Shown piece by piece: positions 1 through 7,872 of a stretch of 64,000 nt of DNA (its first letter is position 1; each line of letters starts with the position of its first letter). The DNA is from Candidatus Laterigemmans baculatus (GTDB taxonomy: Bacteria; Planctomycetota; Planctomycetia; Pirellulales; Pirellulaceae). The stretch covers positions 142,825 through 206,824 of the forward strand of contig NZ_WRPR01000112.1 of the NCBI RefSeq assembly GCF_010367455.1, read 5' to 3'. A model generated the notes under the pieces. The model saw only the letters and a program-made list of their open reading frames with translations. It was not told where the DNA came from and made no database searches. The translations under genes and the position numbers were made by a program.

Positions 1-682
1 CCGCGCACCGCAGAAAGACGAAGTAGGTGTCGAGGACGTCGCAGCGGCAGTAATCGCTGATGCCTTGGCGGTCGCCGTCGTTGTGCATGTCCTGCACCAT
101 GTGGCCTTCGACGCACATCTTGCCCGGCTTGCCGATCAGCTCCGCGGCCAAGTTCAGTCCGCCGGTGAACCGCGTCGCTCCGCAATTGGTCAGCACGTCG
201 AGCAGATCGAGATGGCAGTGGGAGTTGAAACGATTGCGAGGTTGGTCGAACGATTTGGCTTTGGGCCGGAACCAATTGGGGAGCGAGCAGCCATAGCGGA
301 AGGCAGCGAGCTCCATCAGCGGCATGTCGAACGTGCGGCCGTTGAACGAGACCCAGGTCGGCTGGTTGTAGGCATCCCAGCCTCGCCAAAACTGCTGGGT
401 CATGACGTGCGAGCGGAATTGCGGTTCGTCGAGCGAGACGAGATCGAGGAAGCGAAAGTCGGAAGCCACCTTGGCAACCACGATCGCCACGGGGACCTGG
501 AAGGTGTAGGGAATGAAATCCCGCTTGCCATCGGACTCGGCCAGCAGATCGGCGCGATACCGCTCGATCGCTTCAGCCGGTTGCAGGTCGTCTCCCGGAT
601 AGCGGATGTTGGCGATCAACTCGCCGTCCGCCGCGCTTTCGACGTCGAAGACAAAGTAGCTCACGTCGTCACACTGGCTCAT
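1..682 (-). CDS. Predicted 3'-5' exonuclease, PolB-exonuclease-like (C-terminus cut by window edge)
   Basis: DnaQ-fold exonuclease related to the proofreading domain of family B DNA polymerases; such proteins trim DNA 3' ends using two metal ions. ATG is at 680-682 and about 226 residues are readable before the window ends. All three exonuclease motifs are visible: ExoI FDVES (D13, E15), ExoII NGRTFD near residue 113, ExoIII YCRCDVLDTY near residue 210. It is a stand-alone exonuclease with no polymerase domain in the visible part. It is transcribed divergently from the peptidase T gene, with about 60 bp between them. The family call is firm; the in vivo substrate is unknown. Confidence 0.85.
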   Translation of the reverse strand, partial: MSQCDDVSYFVFDVESAADGELIANIRYPGDDLQPAEAIERYRADLLAESDGKRDFIPYTFQVPVAIVVAKVASDFRFLDLVSLDEPQFRSHVMTQQFWRGWDAYNQPTWVSFNGRTFDMPLMELAAFRYGCSLPNWFRPKAKSFDQPRNRFNSHCHLDLLDVLTNCGATRFTGGLNLAAELIGKPGKMCVEGHMVQDMHNDGDRQGISDYCRCDVLDTYFVFLRCA

Positions 683-744
683 CGGACACGGGGCTCCGCG
701 GATTTCAAAAGTCGTGGATAATCAGTTGGCGTGAATCTGGTCCA

Positions 745-2151
745 GTGATTGTAACAGCGTCTCGATTGGAGCCCGATGTGGCTAGCACTCCCGAATCCGC
801 CCGCACTTCCAATTCTGCCCCACTCTCTGAATCTCCCCGCCCGGCGATCAACCGCCAACGGCTGTTGGAGAATTTTCTTCAGTACGTGCGGGTCGAATCG
901 ACCGCCAATCCGGATGCTAGCGGTTATCCGAGCAGCCCCGGGCAACGGGAGCTGGGGCGGCTGTTGGCCGAACAGCTCGCCGAGTTGCCGCTGGAGGATG
1001 TCCATCAGGACGAGCATGGTTTGGTCTGGGCCACGATTCCCGCCACCGCGGGCCGAGCGGGCGGGCAAGCAGCGGGCGGACCAGCAGCGGGCGGACCAGC
1101 AGCGGGCGGGCAAGCAGCGGGCGGCAGCGGGCCGGCGACCGTCGCTCTGATCGCCCACCTCGACACTTCCCCCGAAGCGGCTGGCAAGAATGTTCGCCCG
1201 CAGGTGATCGAGTCGTACGCGGGAGGCGATATCGAGCTCGAAAGCGGAGCCAAGATCGCTGTCGACGCCGCACCCGAGCTTCGGGAGCTCGTCGGCCACA
1301 CGTTGATCACCAGCGACGGCACCACGCTGCTCGGTGGCGACGACAAAGCGGGAGTGGCGATCATCATGGAGCTGGCGCGGCACCTGAGCGAACATCCCGA
1401 GCTGCCGCACGGTCCGGTGAAGATCCTGTTCACCTGCGACGAGGAGATCGGTCGCGGGACTGAAAAGATCGATCTGCAGAAACTGAACGCCACCGTCGCC
1501 TACACGATCGATGGCGGCGGAGCTGGCGAGCTGGACGTGGAAACGTTCTCGGCCGATGCGATGAAAGTCGCGTTCACCGGCCGCAACATCCATCCGGCGA
1601 TCGCCAAAGACCGGATGGTCAATGCGCTCCGAGCGGCTTCCGAGTTCGTAGCCTCTCTCCCTCGCGATCGCCAAGCTCCAGAGGTCACCGACGGGCGGGA
1701 CGGGTTCGTCCACCCCTATCACTTCGAAGGCGGAGTCGGTCGTGCCGAAGTTCGCTTGCTGCTGCGGTCCTTTGATACGGCCGAACTCGAGCGGCAAGCG
1801 GCCGAGGTCCGCGCGGCGGTCGACCGCACCCAACAAGCGTTCCCCGGCCTCGACTGCCAGATCGAGGTCACGCGGCAGTATCGCAACCTCAAGGAGGGAC
1901 TTCAAAAACTCCCCGAGGCGGTGCAGCTCGCCCGACAAGCGATGTTAAATCTGGGCCGCAAGTGCGAAGAGACAATCATTCGAGGTGGGACCGACGGCTC
2001 GCAGTTGACCGAGAAAGGGCTGCCGACGCCGAACCTCTCCAGCGGTCAGCACAACATCCACTCGCTGCACGAATTCGCCAGCCTCGACGAAATGGTCGCG
2101 GCCGTGGAGCACCTGGTCGAACTGCTCCGCCTCTGGAAGACGGAGTACTGA
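745..2151 (+). CDS. pepT: Peptidase T (tripeptide aminopeptidase), M20 family
   Basis: Di-zinc cytosolic aminopeptidase that removes the N-terminal residue of tripeptides. Metal-binding M20 motifs are present: AHLDTS (H, D), GGDDKAG (bridging D), CDEEIG (general base and ligand), DGGGAGE, and a C-terminal SGQHNIHS histidine. The length (468 aa) is about 50 residues over the usual PepT. The excess is an unconserved N-terminus (residues 1-35) and a Gly/Ala/Pro insert of about 25 residues, encoded by a 15-bp tandem repeat just before the AHLDTS strand. The first codon is GTG at 745 and no in-frame ATG lies nearby, so the exact start is uncertain. The last residues and TGA stop lie inside a 7-bp tandem repeat. 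Confidence 0.92.
   Translation: MIVTASRLEPDVASTPESARTSNSAPLSESPRPAINRQRLLENFLQYVRVESTANPDASGYPSSPGQRELGRLLAEQLAELPLEDVHQDEHGLVWATIPATAGRAGGQAAGGPAAGGPAAGGQAAGGSGPATVALIAHLDTSPEAAGKNVRPQVIESYAGGDIELESGAKIAVDAAPELRELVGHTLITSDGTTLLGGDDKAGVAIIMELARHLSEHPELPHGPVKILFTCDEEIGRGTEKIDLQKLNATVAYTIDGGGAGELDVETFSADAMKVAFTGRNIHPAIAKDRMVNALRAASEFVASLPRDRQAPEVTDGRDGFVHPYHFEGGVGRAEVRLLLRSFDTAELERQAAEVRAAVDRTQQAFPGLDCQIEVTRQYRNLKEGLQKLPEAVQLARQAMLNLGRKCEETIIRGGTDGSQLTEKGLPTPNLSSGQHNIHSLHEFASLDEMVAAVEHLVELLRLWKTEY
1056..1124 (+). repeat. 15-bp tandem repeat, 4.6 copies, inside pepT
   Basis: Unit AGCGGGCGG(G/A)C(A/C)AGC starts at 1056, 1071, 1086, 1101 and partly at 1116. It encodes Ala-Gly-Gly-(Pro/Gln)-Ala and stays in frame. 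Copies alternate between two variants, so duplication was probably followed by a larger duplication. Confidence 0.95.
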
Positions 2152-2174
2152 GTACTGAGTACTGAGTACTGAGT
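2143..2174. repeat. 7-bp tandem repeat (GTACTGA, about 4 copies) at the pepT 3' end
   Basis: GTACTGA starts at 2145, 2152, 2159 and 2166. The unit contains the palindrome AGTACT, so the tract can fold on itself. It supplies the final Tyr codon and TGA stop of pepT and fills the gap to the convergent methyltransferase gene. TGA recurs every 7 bp, giving stops in all three frames. Confidence 0.95.
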
Positions 2175-2178
2175 CGGC

Positions 2179-3051
2179 CTACGGTAGCCAGAGGGCTGGT
2201 CCGCTGCCGCGACGGCGGGCTTTGATTCGCACGTAGGGAGCGATGTAGCGGGCGCGGTCGGCAAACGAACCGTGCTCGGCGTCCTCTTTGGCGTGCACCG
2301 GTTCGACCAAGTCCTCAATGACGAATCCCGCTCGGCAGATGCCCCCGATGATCTGCTCCCAGCGATGCAGGAATTCGGTCGCTCCCGATTCGCGCAGCCT
2401 GGCCGCCGAGCTGCAACTCTCGGTCGGCGGCGGAACCGGCGCTTCGCGGTAGTAAGTGTGCCGTAGCTGGTAACCGCCGGTGGGCTGGGGATCGATCGAG
2501 GCCTGCAGGCTCACCGGCTGCTTGTGCTGGCTGACGTACAACCCGCCAGGACGCAAAACGCGGGCGACTTCGGCGAATACCGGGGCGACGCGGCGGACGT
2601 AACAGGTGCTGACCGGGTGAATCACCAGATCGAATTCACCGTCCCGCAGCATCGGCAGATCGTCCATCGTTCCGCGTATCGCACGGATCGATAGCGAGCG
2701 CTCCTGGGCCACGGCGCGGTCCAGTTCCAGCATCGCCGGACTCAGATCGACCACCGTCACTGCGGCACCGGCGGTCGCATAGAGCGCACTGTGGCGACCA
2801 CCTCCCGCAGCCAGGCAGAGGACTCGCCAGTTGCGGATGTTTCCGCCGAGCCACCCTAAGGGATCGACATGCGCCAGGGGGTCTGCCAGTTCGGCATCGC
2901 TAGCGGGCTGGCAGAGCGGCCGCCGCTGTTCGACCATCCGGTCCCACGCTCGCCGGTTCGCCTCGAGCACCGCCGCATCCGGAGCGGAAGCATCGGGCGA
3001 AGAAGCATCGGGCGAAGAAGCATCGGGTGGCGCTGGGTGGTCGGGATTCAC
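2179..3051 (-). CDS. Class I SAM-dependent methyltransferase
   Basis: Rossmann-fold methyltransferase, probably acting on a small molecule. The SAM-binding glycine loop is CLAAGGGRHSALY near residue 80; the acidic end of strand 2 is VVDLSPAMLELD; the post-I region FDLVIHPVS and the post-III RVLRPGGLYVSQHKQP are typical of the Methyltransf_11/25 type. It starts with GTG at 3049-3051. The first 26 residues are a Pro/Asp/Ala/Ser tail made by a 15-bp repeat encoding DASSP. There are no neighbours in the same direction that suggest a pathway, so the substrate is unknown. Confidence 0.8.
   Translation of the reverse strand: MNPDHPAPPDASSPDASSPDASAPDAAVLEANRRAWDRMVEQRRPLCQPASDAELADPLAHVDPLGWLGGNIRNWRVLCLAAGGGRHSALYATAGAAVTVVDLSPAMLELDRAVAQERSLSIRAIRGTMDDLPMLRDGEFDLVIHPVSTCYVRRVAPVFAEVARVLRPGGLYVSQHKQPVSLQASIDPQPTGGYQLRHTYYREAPVPPPTESCSSAARLRESGATEFLHRWEQIIGGICRAGFVIEDLVEPVHAKEDAEHGSFADRARYIAPYVRIKARRRGSGPALWLP
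2987..3031. repeat. 15-bp tandem repeat, 3 copies, in the methyltransferase N-terminus
   Basis: Unit GAAGCATCGGGCGAA at 2987, 3002 and 3017 (last copy diverged). On the coding (minus) strand it encodes repeated Ser-Pro-Asp-Ala-Ser. It is in frame and lies outside the catalytic fold. Confidence 0.93.
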
Positions 3052-3180
3052 GCCGGCGATTTTGTAAAAACGAGATTAAGTTTGCAAGCGACGAGCAAAC
3101 TGCTCTGGAGCGCGCCGCAGGGTCAAAGCGGAGCGCCGGGCACAACTGTGCGTCGCGGGGCTGCGCTACCATCAGGAGCG

Positions 3181-3231
3181 AAACGCAAAACGGCTCGTGA
3201 GCCGCCCTCGGGTGAGGGTGCTCCGAGCCGT
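3181..3231 (-). terminator. Probable rho-independent terminator downstream of the 75-aa gene
   Basis: Inverted repeat ACGGCTCG (3190-3197) / CGAGCCGT (3224-3231). Read on the minus strand, the stem is followed by a T-rich tract (TTTTGCGTTT). It lies 44 bp past the stop of the small gene at 3275-3502 and would end the minus-strand transcription unit that starts at the symporter gene or later. Confidence 0.55.
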
Positions 3232-3274
3232 CGCTGCGGATGGTCATCGGGTCGCTAGTTCCAGAAAGTAGGAC

Positions 3275-3502
3275 TCAGGCTGCGTGTCCGCCGCACAGGG
3301 CTTCGACCAGGTTCTCGAAGCGGTTCTGAGCTTCGCGGCGACGTGCGATCCGCTCTTCCAAACCCCAGGACGCCCGAATTTCGCGGACGCGGCGATAGAT
3401 TTCTTCCGGGCTCGGCCCGCAATCCCCACTCCCCTCGCGGAGGCTCTCATAGTGAGACGGAACGGTCGTGAAAGAGACAGCGGTGGGGGTGGTGGTCAAC
3501 AT
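3275..3502 (-). CDS. Small hypothetical protein (75 aa)
   Basis: Not recognised. ATG at 3500-3502. The C-terminal two thirds (residues 28-70) is charged and predicted helical (SPEEIYRRVREIRASWGLEERIARRREAQ), with a short Gly/Cys-containing linker before it. No signal peptide or membrane segment is visible. It is followed by a terminator-like hairpin, which supports a real transcription unit. It lies 140 bp downstream of the 127-aa gene on the same strand. Confidence 0.55.
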   Translation of the reverse strand: MLTTTPTAVSFTTVPSHYESLREGSGDCGPSPEEIYRRVREIRASWGLEERIARRREAQNRFENLVEALCGGHAA

Positions 3503-3642
3503 GGCATTCTTCCTGATTTACCAGAGCAAAGGGGGATAATCTCGGCCTGTCCAATCTCCAGTGGACCGGTGGGACTGACGGCGAGCCGCCGAGGTGGGCG
3601 GTCCTGTCAGTCACCTCCCCCATCAAGCAACGGTTATGCCAA

Positions 3643-4026
3643 TTAATTCGGCTGCGCGGGTTTTCCCCAGATTTCTTCCTCAAAGCCTCGCTGGTCCCAC
3701 GGCTCGCGGTGCGGCAAGCGGAGGATCGACAGCTCGTCGTTCCGCTCCCCGACCAGGATCGAAACCAGTTCCCGCCAGACGTGCCGCGGGCAGCTCCCCT
3801 TGAGATCCACGTACTGAATCTGCGGGCCGAGATCGTAGAGCATCCCGTCGAGCTGCCATCGGCCAGCTCCTTCCCCCTGCTCCCGGTGCTCGCCGCGCCA
3901 GGCGAACGAGCCGTCCCACTCAAAGTGCAGTCGCTCGATCTGCTCGAGCCGCACCGCCACGTCCTCAAAGCGACTCGGCAGGGGGCCGCCGCCGGGCCCG
4001 TAGAGATAAATCGCGAACGGCTTCAT
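3643..4026 (-). CDS. Hypothetical protein (127 aa)
   Basis: Not recognised. ATG at 4024-4026. A compact, soluble-looking acidic protein beginning MKPFAIYLYGPGGGPLPSRF, with a Trp-rich middle (FEWDGSFAWRG, RWQLDGMLYD) and a C-terminal helix containing HREPWDQRGFEEE. It sits 15 bp after cutA on the same strand and is probably co-transcribed with it. No catalytic motif can be assigned. Confidence 0.65.
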   Translation of the reverse strand: MKPFAIYLYGPGGGPLPSRFEDVAVRLEQIERLHFEWDGSFAWRGEHREQGEGAGRWQLDGMLYDLGPQIQYVDLKGSCPRHVWRELVSILVGERNDELSILRLPHREPWDQRGFEEEIWGKPAQPN

Positions 4027-4041
4027 CGTCCCTCTCCCCGC

Positions 4042-4416
4042 TCAGCGATCCGCATCCGAACCATTTGCTTCGGAACCGGCCGCATCGGCGTCCACTTCAG
4101 CAGCCAGCCAGCGAAGGTAACCGTCGCTGCCGCCAGCGACCGGGATCATCAGGATCTCCGGCTCGTCGTAGGGATGCGCCTCGCCCAGGTACGCGATCGC
4201 CTGCCGAGCGGCGGCCGCGGTCGTCTTGAGGGTCAACCGGAACTCGCTCGCCTGTTCGATCTCGCCCGCCCAGCGGTAGACGCTCGCGAGCGGGCCATCG
4301 ATCTGCACGCAGGCAGCCAAGCGACGCTGGACGAGCCCCTGCGCGAGCGTCTCGGCGGCAGACTTTTCCGCGACCGTCGTGACGATCTGAACGGCGTCGA
4401 GGTGAGTCATGGTCAT
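4042..4416 (-). CDS. cutA: CutA1-type divalent ion tolerance protein
   Basis: Small trimeric ferredoxin-like protein, historically linked to copper tolerance; its true role is unclear. The family core runs from residue 8 to 107: VQIVTTVAEKSAAETLAQGLVQRRLAACVQ, then VYRWAGEIEQASEF and the hallmark HPYDEPEIL and GYLRWL. A 17-residue Asp/Ala/Ser tail (DADAAGSEANGSDADR) follows the fold and looks like another low-complexity extension. Two start codons, six bases apart, are possible. It begins 13 bp after the NfeD-type gene. Confidence 0.93.
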   Translation of the reverse strand: MTMTHLDAVQIVTTVAEKSAAETLAQGLVQRRLAACVQIDGPLASVYRWAGEIEQASEFRLTLKTTAAAARQAIAYLGEAHPYDEPEILMIPVAGGSDGYLRWLAAEVDADAAGSEANGSDADR

Positions 4417-4429
4417 CCTTTCCAGTGCG

Positions 4430-6088
4430 TCAGGCGGAGCGGACCGTCAGCCGCATGCCCTGTTTTTTGATCACGCGGACGGCCGCATCGGCGGCAATGT
4501 ATTCCCCTTCGGTCGTGACGTCGACGACGTCCTCGGCGAACTCCGCTTTGCCGCTCGGTCGCAACGGCGAAACCGTACGCCCGAGGTCGCCGACGCCGAT
4601 CCGTTGCCAGGCGGGGGGCATCGCGGTCGGCTCTTTCTTGTTGCCACTCTCGAGCCACTCGCTTTCGGCTCCGGAGTCGCTGGCCGCGGGGGTGCCTTGC
4701 GGCGCGGGCGGTTCGAGCACCAGCCGCCGAAACAACGGCAGCGAGGTGAGCGAGTCGGCGGCAAGGAAGGCAACCACCACCGCCCCCAGCAAGGCTGCAC
4801 ACACCGCCACGACGGTCGTGGCCAGGTCAAACCAGTCTTGCCCGGACTGCGGCAGCAGCACCCGTCGCGAAGCCATCACCAGCGAAAAAGCCAGCAAGCC
4901 GATGCCCGCGATTCCCGCCACTCCGAACCCGGGAAACACGAACACTTCGGCAGCGAGGAAACCCAGGGCCGCGAGGAACAGGATCACCTCCAGCCAACCG
5001 GCGGTGCCCCCCAAAAACCGGCTCCAAAAGAACAGCGCAAAGCAAAGTGCGGAGACGAGGCCACCGATCCCCAGCCCCGGAGCCCAGAGCTCCACCCCGA
5101 GGGCGATCAGACCGATCAGGATCAGCAGCGCGGCGACCCAGCCCGAGTTGAGCAGATCGACCGTCCTGTCGACCCAGGTCCGCTCCAGACGCGTCACCGG
5201 GCGGACCGCGTTGAGCCGGTCGAGGGTCTCGTCCAGCCCTTCGCTGGTCGCCTCCGCCAAACCCAGCTCCACCGCTCGCGAGCCGCTGACGGTCAGGAAG
5301 GTCCCCTCGCGCGATTCGAACACCGGTGGCCCCCGCCGCCACTGCTCTTGGTCGGCCATCGATTCCCATTCGGCTTCGGTAACGTACCGCTGGCGGCCGT
5401 CCTCGAGGTGCGTTAGCGAATAAACCGTGACGTCTTTGTCGACCATCGCTTCGGCCAGCGCCGCCGGTCGCCCCTGGGCTTCGGCGAGCGTCCGGATCGA
5501 GGCGACGACCGGACTCCGCTGCTTCTCTTCGACGTACTGGAAGGGAGAGAAGGGACCGCCGATGATCACCCCCACGTCGCCGAGCTGAGCCTCGGGATGC
5601 ATCTCGATGCGATCGCAAGCCAGCGCGATCATCGCCGCCCCGCTGTGCGCGTTCTGGCGAATGTAGGCCACCGTCTCGACATCCTCCGCCTCGCGGATCA
5701 GGGTCACGATCTCAAACGTCGTATCGAGCCGTCCCCCGGGACTGTCGATCTCCAGCACGATCAACTCCGCTCCCGCTTCCCGGGCCTCGGCGAACTTTCG
5801 CTCCAGAAATCCCCGCAGATTCGGCTCGATCACCCCCTCGAGCGGAATCACGAACGTTTTCGGGCGAGCCATCGCCCCGGCGGCCGGCGGGGCAGCCTCG
5901 GCAGCGGCCGGTTCCGCAGCAGCGGCCGATTCCGCAGCAGCGGCCGATTCCGCTGTGGGGGCCGGTTCCGCTGTGGGGGCCGGTTCCGAAGCAGGGGGCT
6001 GGGCCGCAGCGGGGGAAGACGAGCTGCACGCTGCGAGGATGGCGAGGGCGAACAGCAGGCACGGCGAGAGCCGGAAAGCGAGCAGCAT
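4430..6088 (-). CDS. NfeD family membrane protein with ClpP-like serine protease domain
   Basis: Long NfeD-type protein (membrane-bound ClpP-class protease; partner of stomatin/flotillin proteins in other bacteria). Order: a lipoprotein-like leader with lipobox LAAC (residues 18-21), an Ala/Glu/Pro spacer made of 18-bp repeats (residues about 33-62), a ClpP-class domain (IDSPGGRLDTT, then NAHSGAAMIALACDRI with the likely nucleophile Ser, and LGDVGVIIGGP), about four to five membrane segments between residues 310 and 440, and a C-terminal OB-fold NfeD domain ending near LTVRSA. The Lys of the expected Ser-Lys dyad cannot be placed with confidence (MVDKD is a candidate). No stomatin gene is adjacent. 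Confidence 0.85.
   Translation of the reverse strand: MLLAFRLSPCLLFALAILAACSSSSPAAAQPPASEPAPTAEPAPTAESAAAAESAAAAEPAAAEAAPPAAGAMARPKTFVIPLEGVIEPNLRGFLERKFAEAREAGAELIVLEIDSPGGRLDTTFEIVTLIREAEDVETVAYIRQNAHSGAAMIALACDRIEMHPEAQLGDVGVIIGGPFSPFQYVEEKQRSPVVASIRTLAEAQGRPAALAEAMVDKDVTVYSLTHLEDGRQRYVTEAEWESMADQEQWRRGPPVFESREGTFLTVSGSRAVELGLAEATSEGLDETLDRLNAVRPVTRLERTWVDRTVDLLNSGWVAALLILIGLIALGVELWAPGLGIGGLVSALCFALFFWSRFLGGTAGWLEVILFLAALGFLAAEVFVFPGFGVAGIAGIGLLAFSLVMASRRVLLPQSGQDWFDLATTVVAVCAALLGAVVVAFLAADSLTSLPLFRRLVLEPPAPQGTPAASDSGAESEWLESGNKKEPTAMPPAWQRIGVGDLGRTVSPLRPSGKAEFAEDVVDVTTEGEYIAADAAVRVIKKQGMRLTVRSA
5901..5990. repeat. 18-bp tandem repeat, 5 copies, in the NfeD-type gene
   Basis: Units start at 5901, 5919, 5937, 5955 and 5973. 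The first three share GCAGCGGCCG(G/A)TTCCGC; the last two are GTGGGGGCCGGTTCCG. Two successive expansions are visible. They encode a Glu/Ala/Pro linker between the lipobox and the protease domain. Confidence 0.94.
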
Positions 6089-6136
6089 GGCGGAAGCTCG
6101 TGAAGGGGTGACGGTGAGCGGGCGGTTGGCCGACGC

Positions 6137-7789
6137 TCAGTGGCGTCGCCAGAACACCGGGAAGATCAGCACGAGGATGCTGAACACCTCGACGCGGCCG
6201 AGCATCATCAGCCACACGAACCACAGTTTGGCTCCTTGGCTGAACCCGGCGTAGTTCCTGGTTCCTCCCACGACCCCCAGTCCGGGGCCGACATTGTTTA
6301 ATGTAGCGGCCACCGCGCTCGCCGAGTCGAGCAGTTTTTCGCCGAGCATGCTGCGGATCATCTCCCGCTCGATCTCCACCGCATGCGCTTCGGTCGGTGC
6401 GGTGGGGGTGATCAGCGTCAGCTCGCCGGTGTCGTCGCGGGCCACGCCCCACGTCGTATCGGGCTCAAACGTGATCAGCAGCATCCAGGAGGCGATGAAG
6501 ATTGCCAGGATCAAACAGAAGTAGACCAGGATGTTCCGCGTCAGATCGGGATCTTCGACCGGCTGGCCGCCGACCCGCAGCAGGCGACGGACGCGCGGGT
6601 GGTGAGCCTGCTCGATCTCGAGCCGGAGGATTTTATAAAACAGCACATGGCGGATGACCTTCATTCCCCCCCCGGTGCTGCCCGCACAGCCGCCGATGAA
6701 CATCAGCAGCAAGAGTGCGCCGCGGCCAAAATTGTTCCAGACGTCGAAGTCGGCCGTGCCATAGCCGGTCGTCGTCAAGATCGACACGACCTGGAACAAT
6801 CCGAAGCGGAGGGCCTCGGTGGCGTCGCCAAAATGGGGATCCCCGTACCGCATTCCAAAGAACATGATGCCGATCGTCACCACGACGATGATCCCGATGT
6901 AGGTCTGGAACTCGACGTCGCGGAGCAGCCGCATCGGTTGGCCGACGGCGGTCAGATAGAGCAACGTAAAGTTCGTCCCCGCCAGGACCATGAACACGAT
7001 CGTGGTGTATTCGATCAGCGGACTATTGAAGGCACCCAGGCTGAGGTTGTAGGTGCTGAAGCCGCCCGTGGCCATCGTGGCGAAAGCGTGGCAGATCGCG
7101 TCGAACCCGGTCATGCCCTCGAGCCGGTAAATCGCCGAGAGAACGATGTTCAGGCCGATGTAGATCGCCGCGAAGACGAGCGCGGTGTGCTGCATCCGCG
7201 GCATGCTCCCTTCCTTGGTCGGACCGGGCATCTCGGCCCGCATCATCGCTTTTCCCGCCGAGCCCTGGCCGAGAATCGCGACGAACAACACGACGATCCC
7301 CAGCCCGCCGAGGAAGTGCGTGCTGCTCCGCCAAAACAGGATGCAGTAGGGGACCAGGTCCGGATTCTCTAAATCGGTCAGCACCGTCGCCCCGGTGGTG
7401 CTAAAGCCCGACTGCGATTCGAACAGCGCCTCGATGATCGTGATCGGTCGCTGTTCGGCGACCATCGTCCCGCTCAGGTAGTAGGGAAGCCCGCCGAAGA
7501 TCGTCGCCAGCACCCAAGAGAGTCCGACCACGGCCATCGCTTCCTTGCGATACAGCGGCCCCCGAGCCGCTCGCCCGGTCCACCAGAGAGTTCCCCCGAC
7601 CATCCCACAGATCGCCATGCTGCCGAGCAGCCCCAGGACGCCGGCCCACTCCACATGCTCGTTGGGGAGCGGTGCGGCGAGCGTGCGGTTGGAGAGCGCC
7701 GGATGGGCCCAGGGGAGGCTGAACACCATCGAGCCGCCGATCAAGAGGCAGACGATCCCCACCAAGCGGCTGAGCAGCAGATAGTTCAT
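6137..7789 (-). CDS. trkH: TrkH/KtrB-family potassium uptake protein
   Basis: Membrane subunit for K+ (or Na+/K+) uptake. The four pore loops typical of the SKT superfamily are all readable: GFSTTGATVL, TMATGGFSTYNLS, TTTGYGTADFDVW and CAGSTGGGMKVIRH. About ten to twelve hydrophobic segments fit the 550-residue length. Following the third loop there is the conserved MFIGGCAGSTGGG. A partner such as TrkA/KtrA (RCK protein) is not present in this window. It lies 48 bp upstream of the NfeD-type gene and 83 bp after the symporter gene on the same strand, so these three probably form a membrane operon. Confidence 0.93.
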   Translation of the reverse strand: MNYLLLSRLVGIVCLLIGGSMVFSLPWAHPALSNRTLAAPLPNEHVEWAGVLGLLGSMAICGMVGGTLWWTGRAARGPLYRKEAMAVVGLSWVLATIFGGLPYYLSGTMVAEQRPITIIEALFESQSGFSTTGATVLTDLENPDLVPYCILFWRSSTHFLGGLGIVVLFVAILGQGSAGKAMMRAEMPGPTKEGSMPRMQHTALVFAAIYIGLNIVLSAIYRLEGMTGFDAICHAFATMATGGFSTYNLSLGAFNSPLIEYTTIVFMVLAGTNFTLLYLTAVGQPMRLLRDVEFQTYIGIIVVVTIGIMFFGMRYGDPHFGDATEALRFGLFQVVSILTTTGYGTADFDVWNNFGRGALLLLMFIGGCAGSTGGGMKVIRHVLFYKILRLEIEQAHHPRVRRLLRVGGQPVEDPDLTRNILVYFCLILAIFIASWMLLITFEPDTTWGVARDDTGELTLITPTAPTEAHAVEIEREMIRSMLGEKLLDSASAVAATLNNVGPGLGVVGGTRNYAGFSQGAKLWFVWLMMLGRVEVFSILVLIFPVFWRRH

Positions 7790-7872
7790 GCGGCCAAACG
7801 GGAGCGGGAGGGGGAAGGAAACTGCAGATGTTGTCGGTCTTCCTCCGGTTCCGATCTAGGGGGGACCCTTCG

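Noticed and set aside
679..1938. Long open frame (419 codons) antisense to pepT
   Set aside because: It mirrors pepT codons on the other strand, as often happens in GC-rich DNA; its product is low-complexity and matches no family, while pepT has all M20 motifs.
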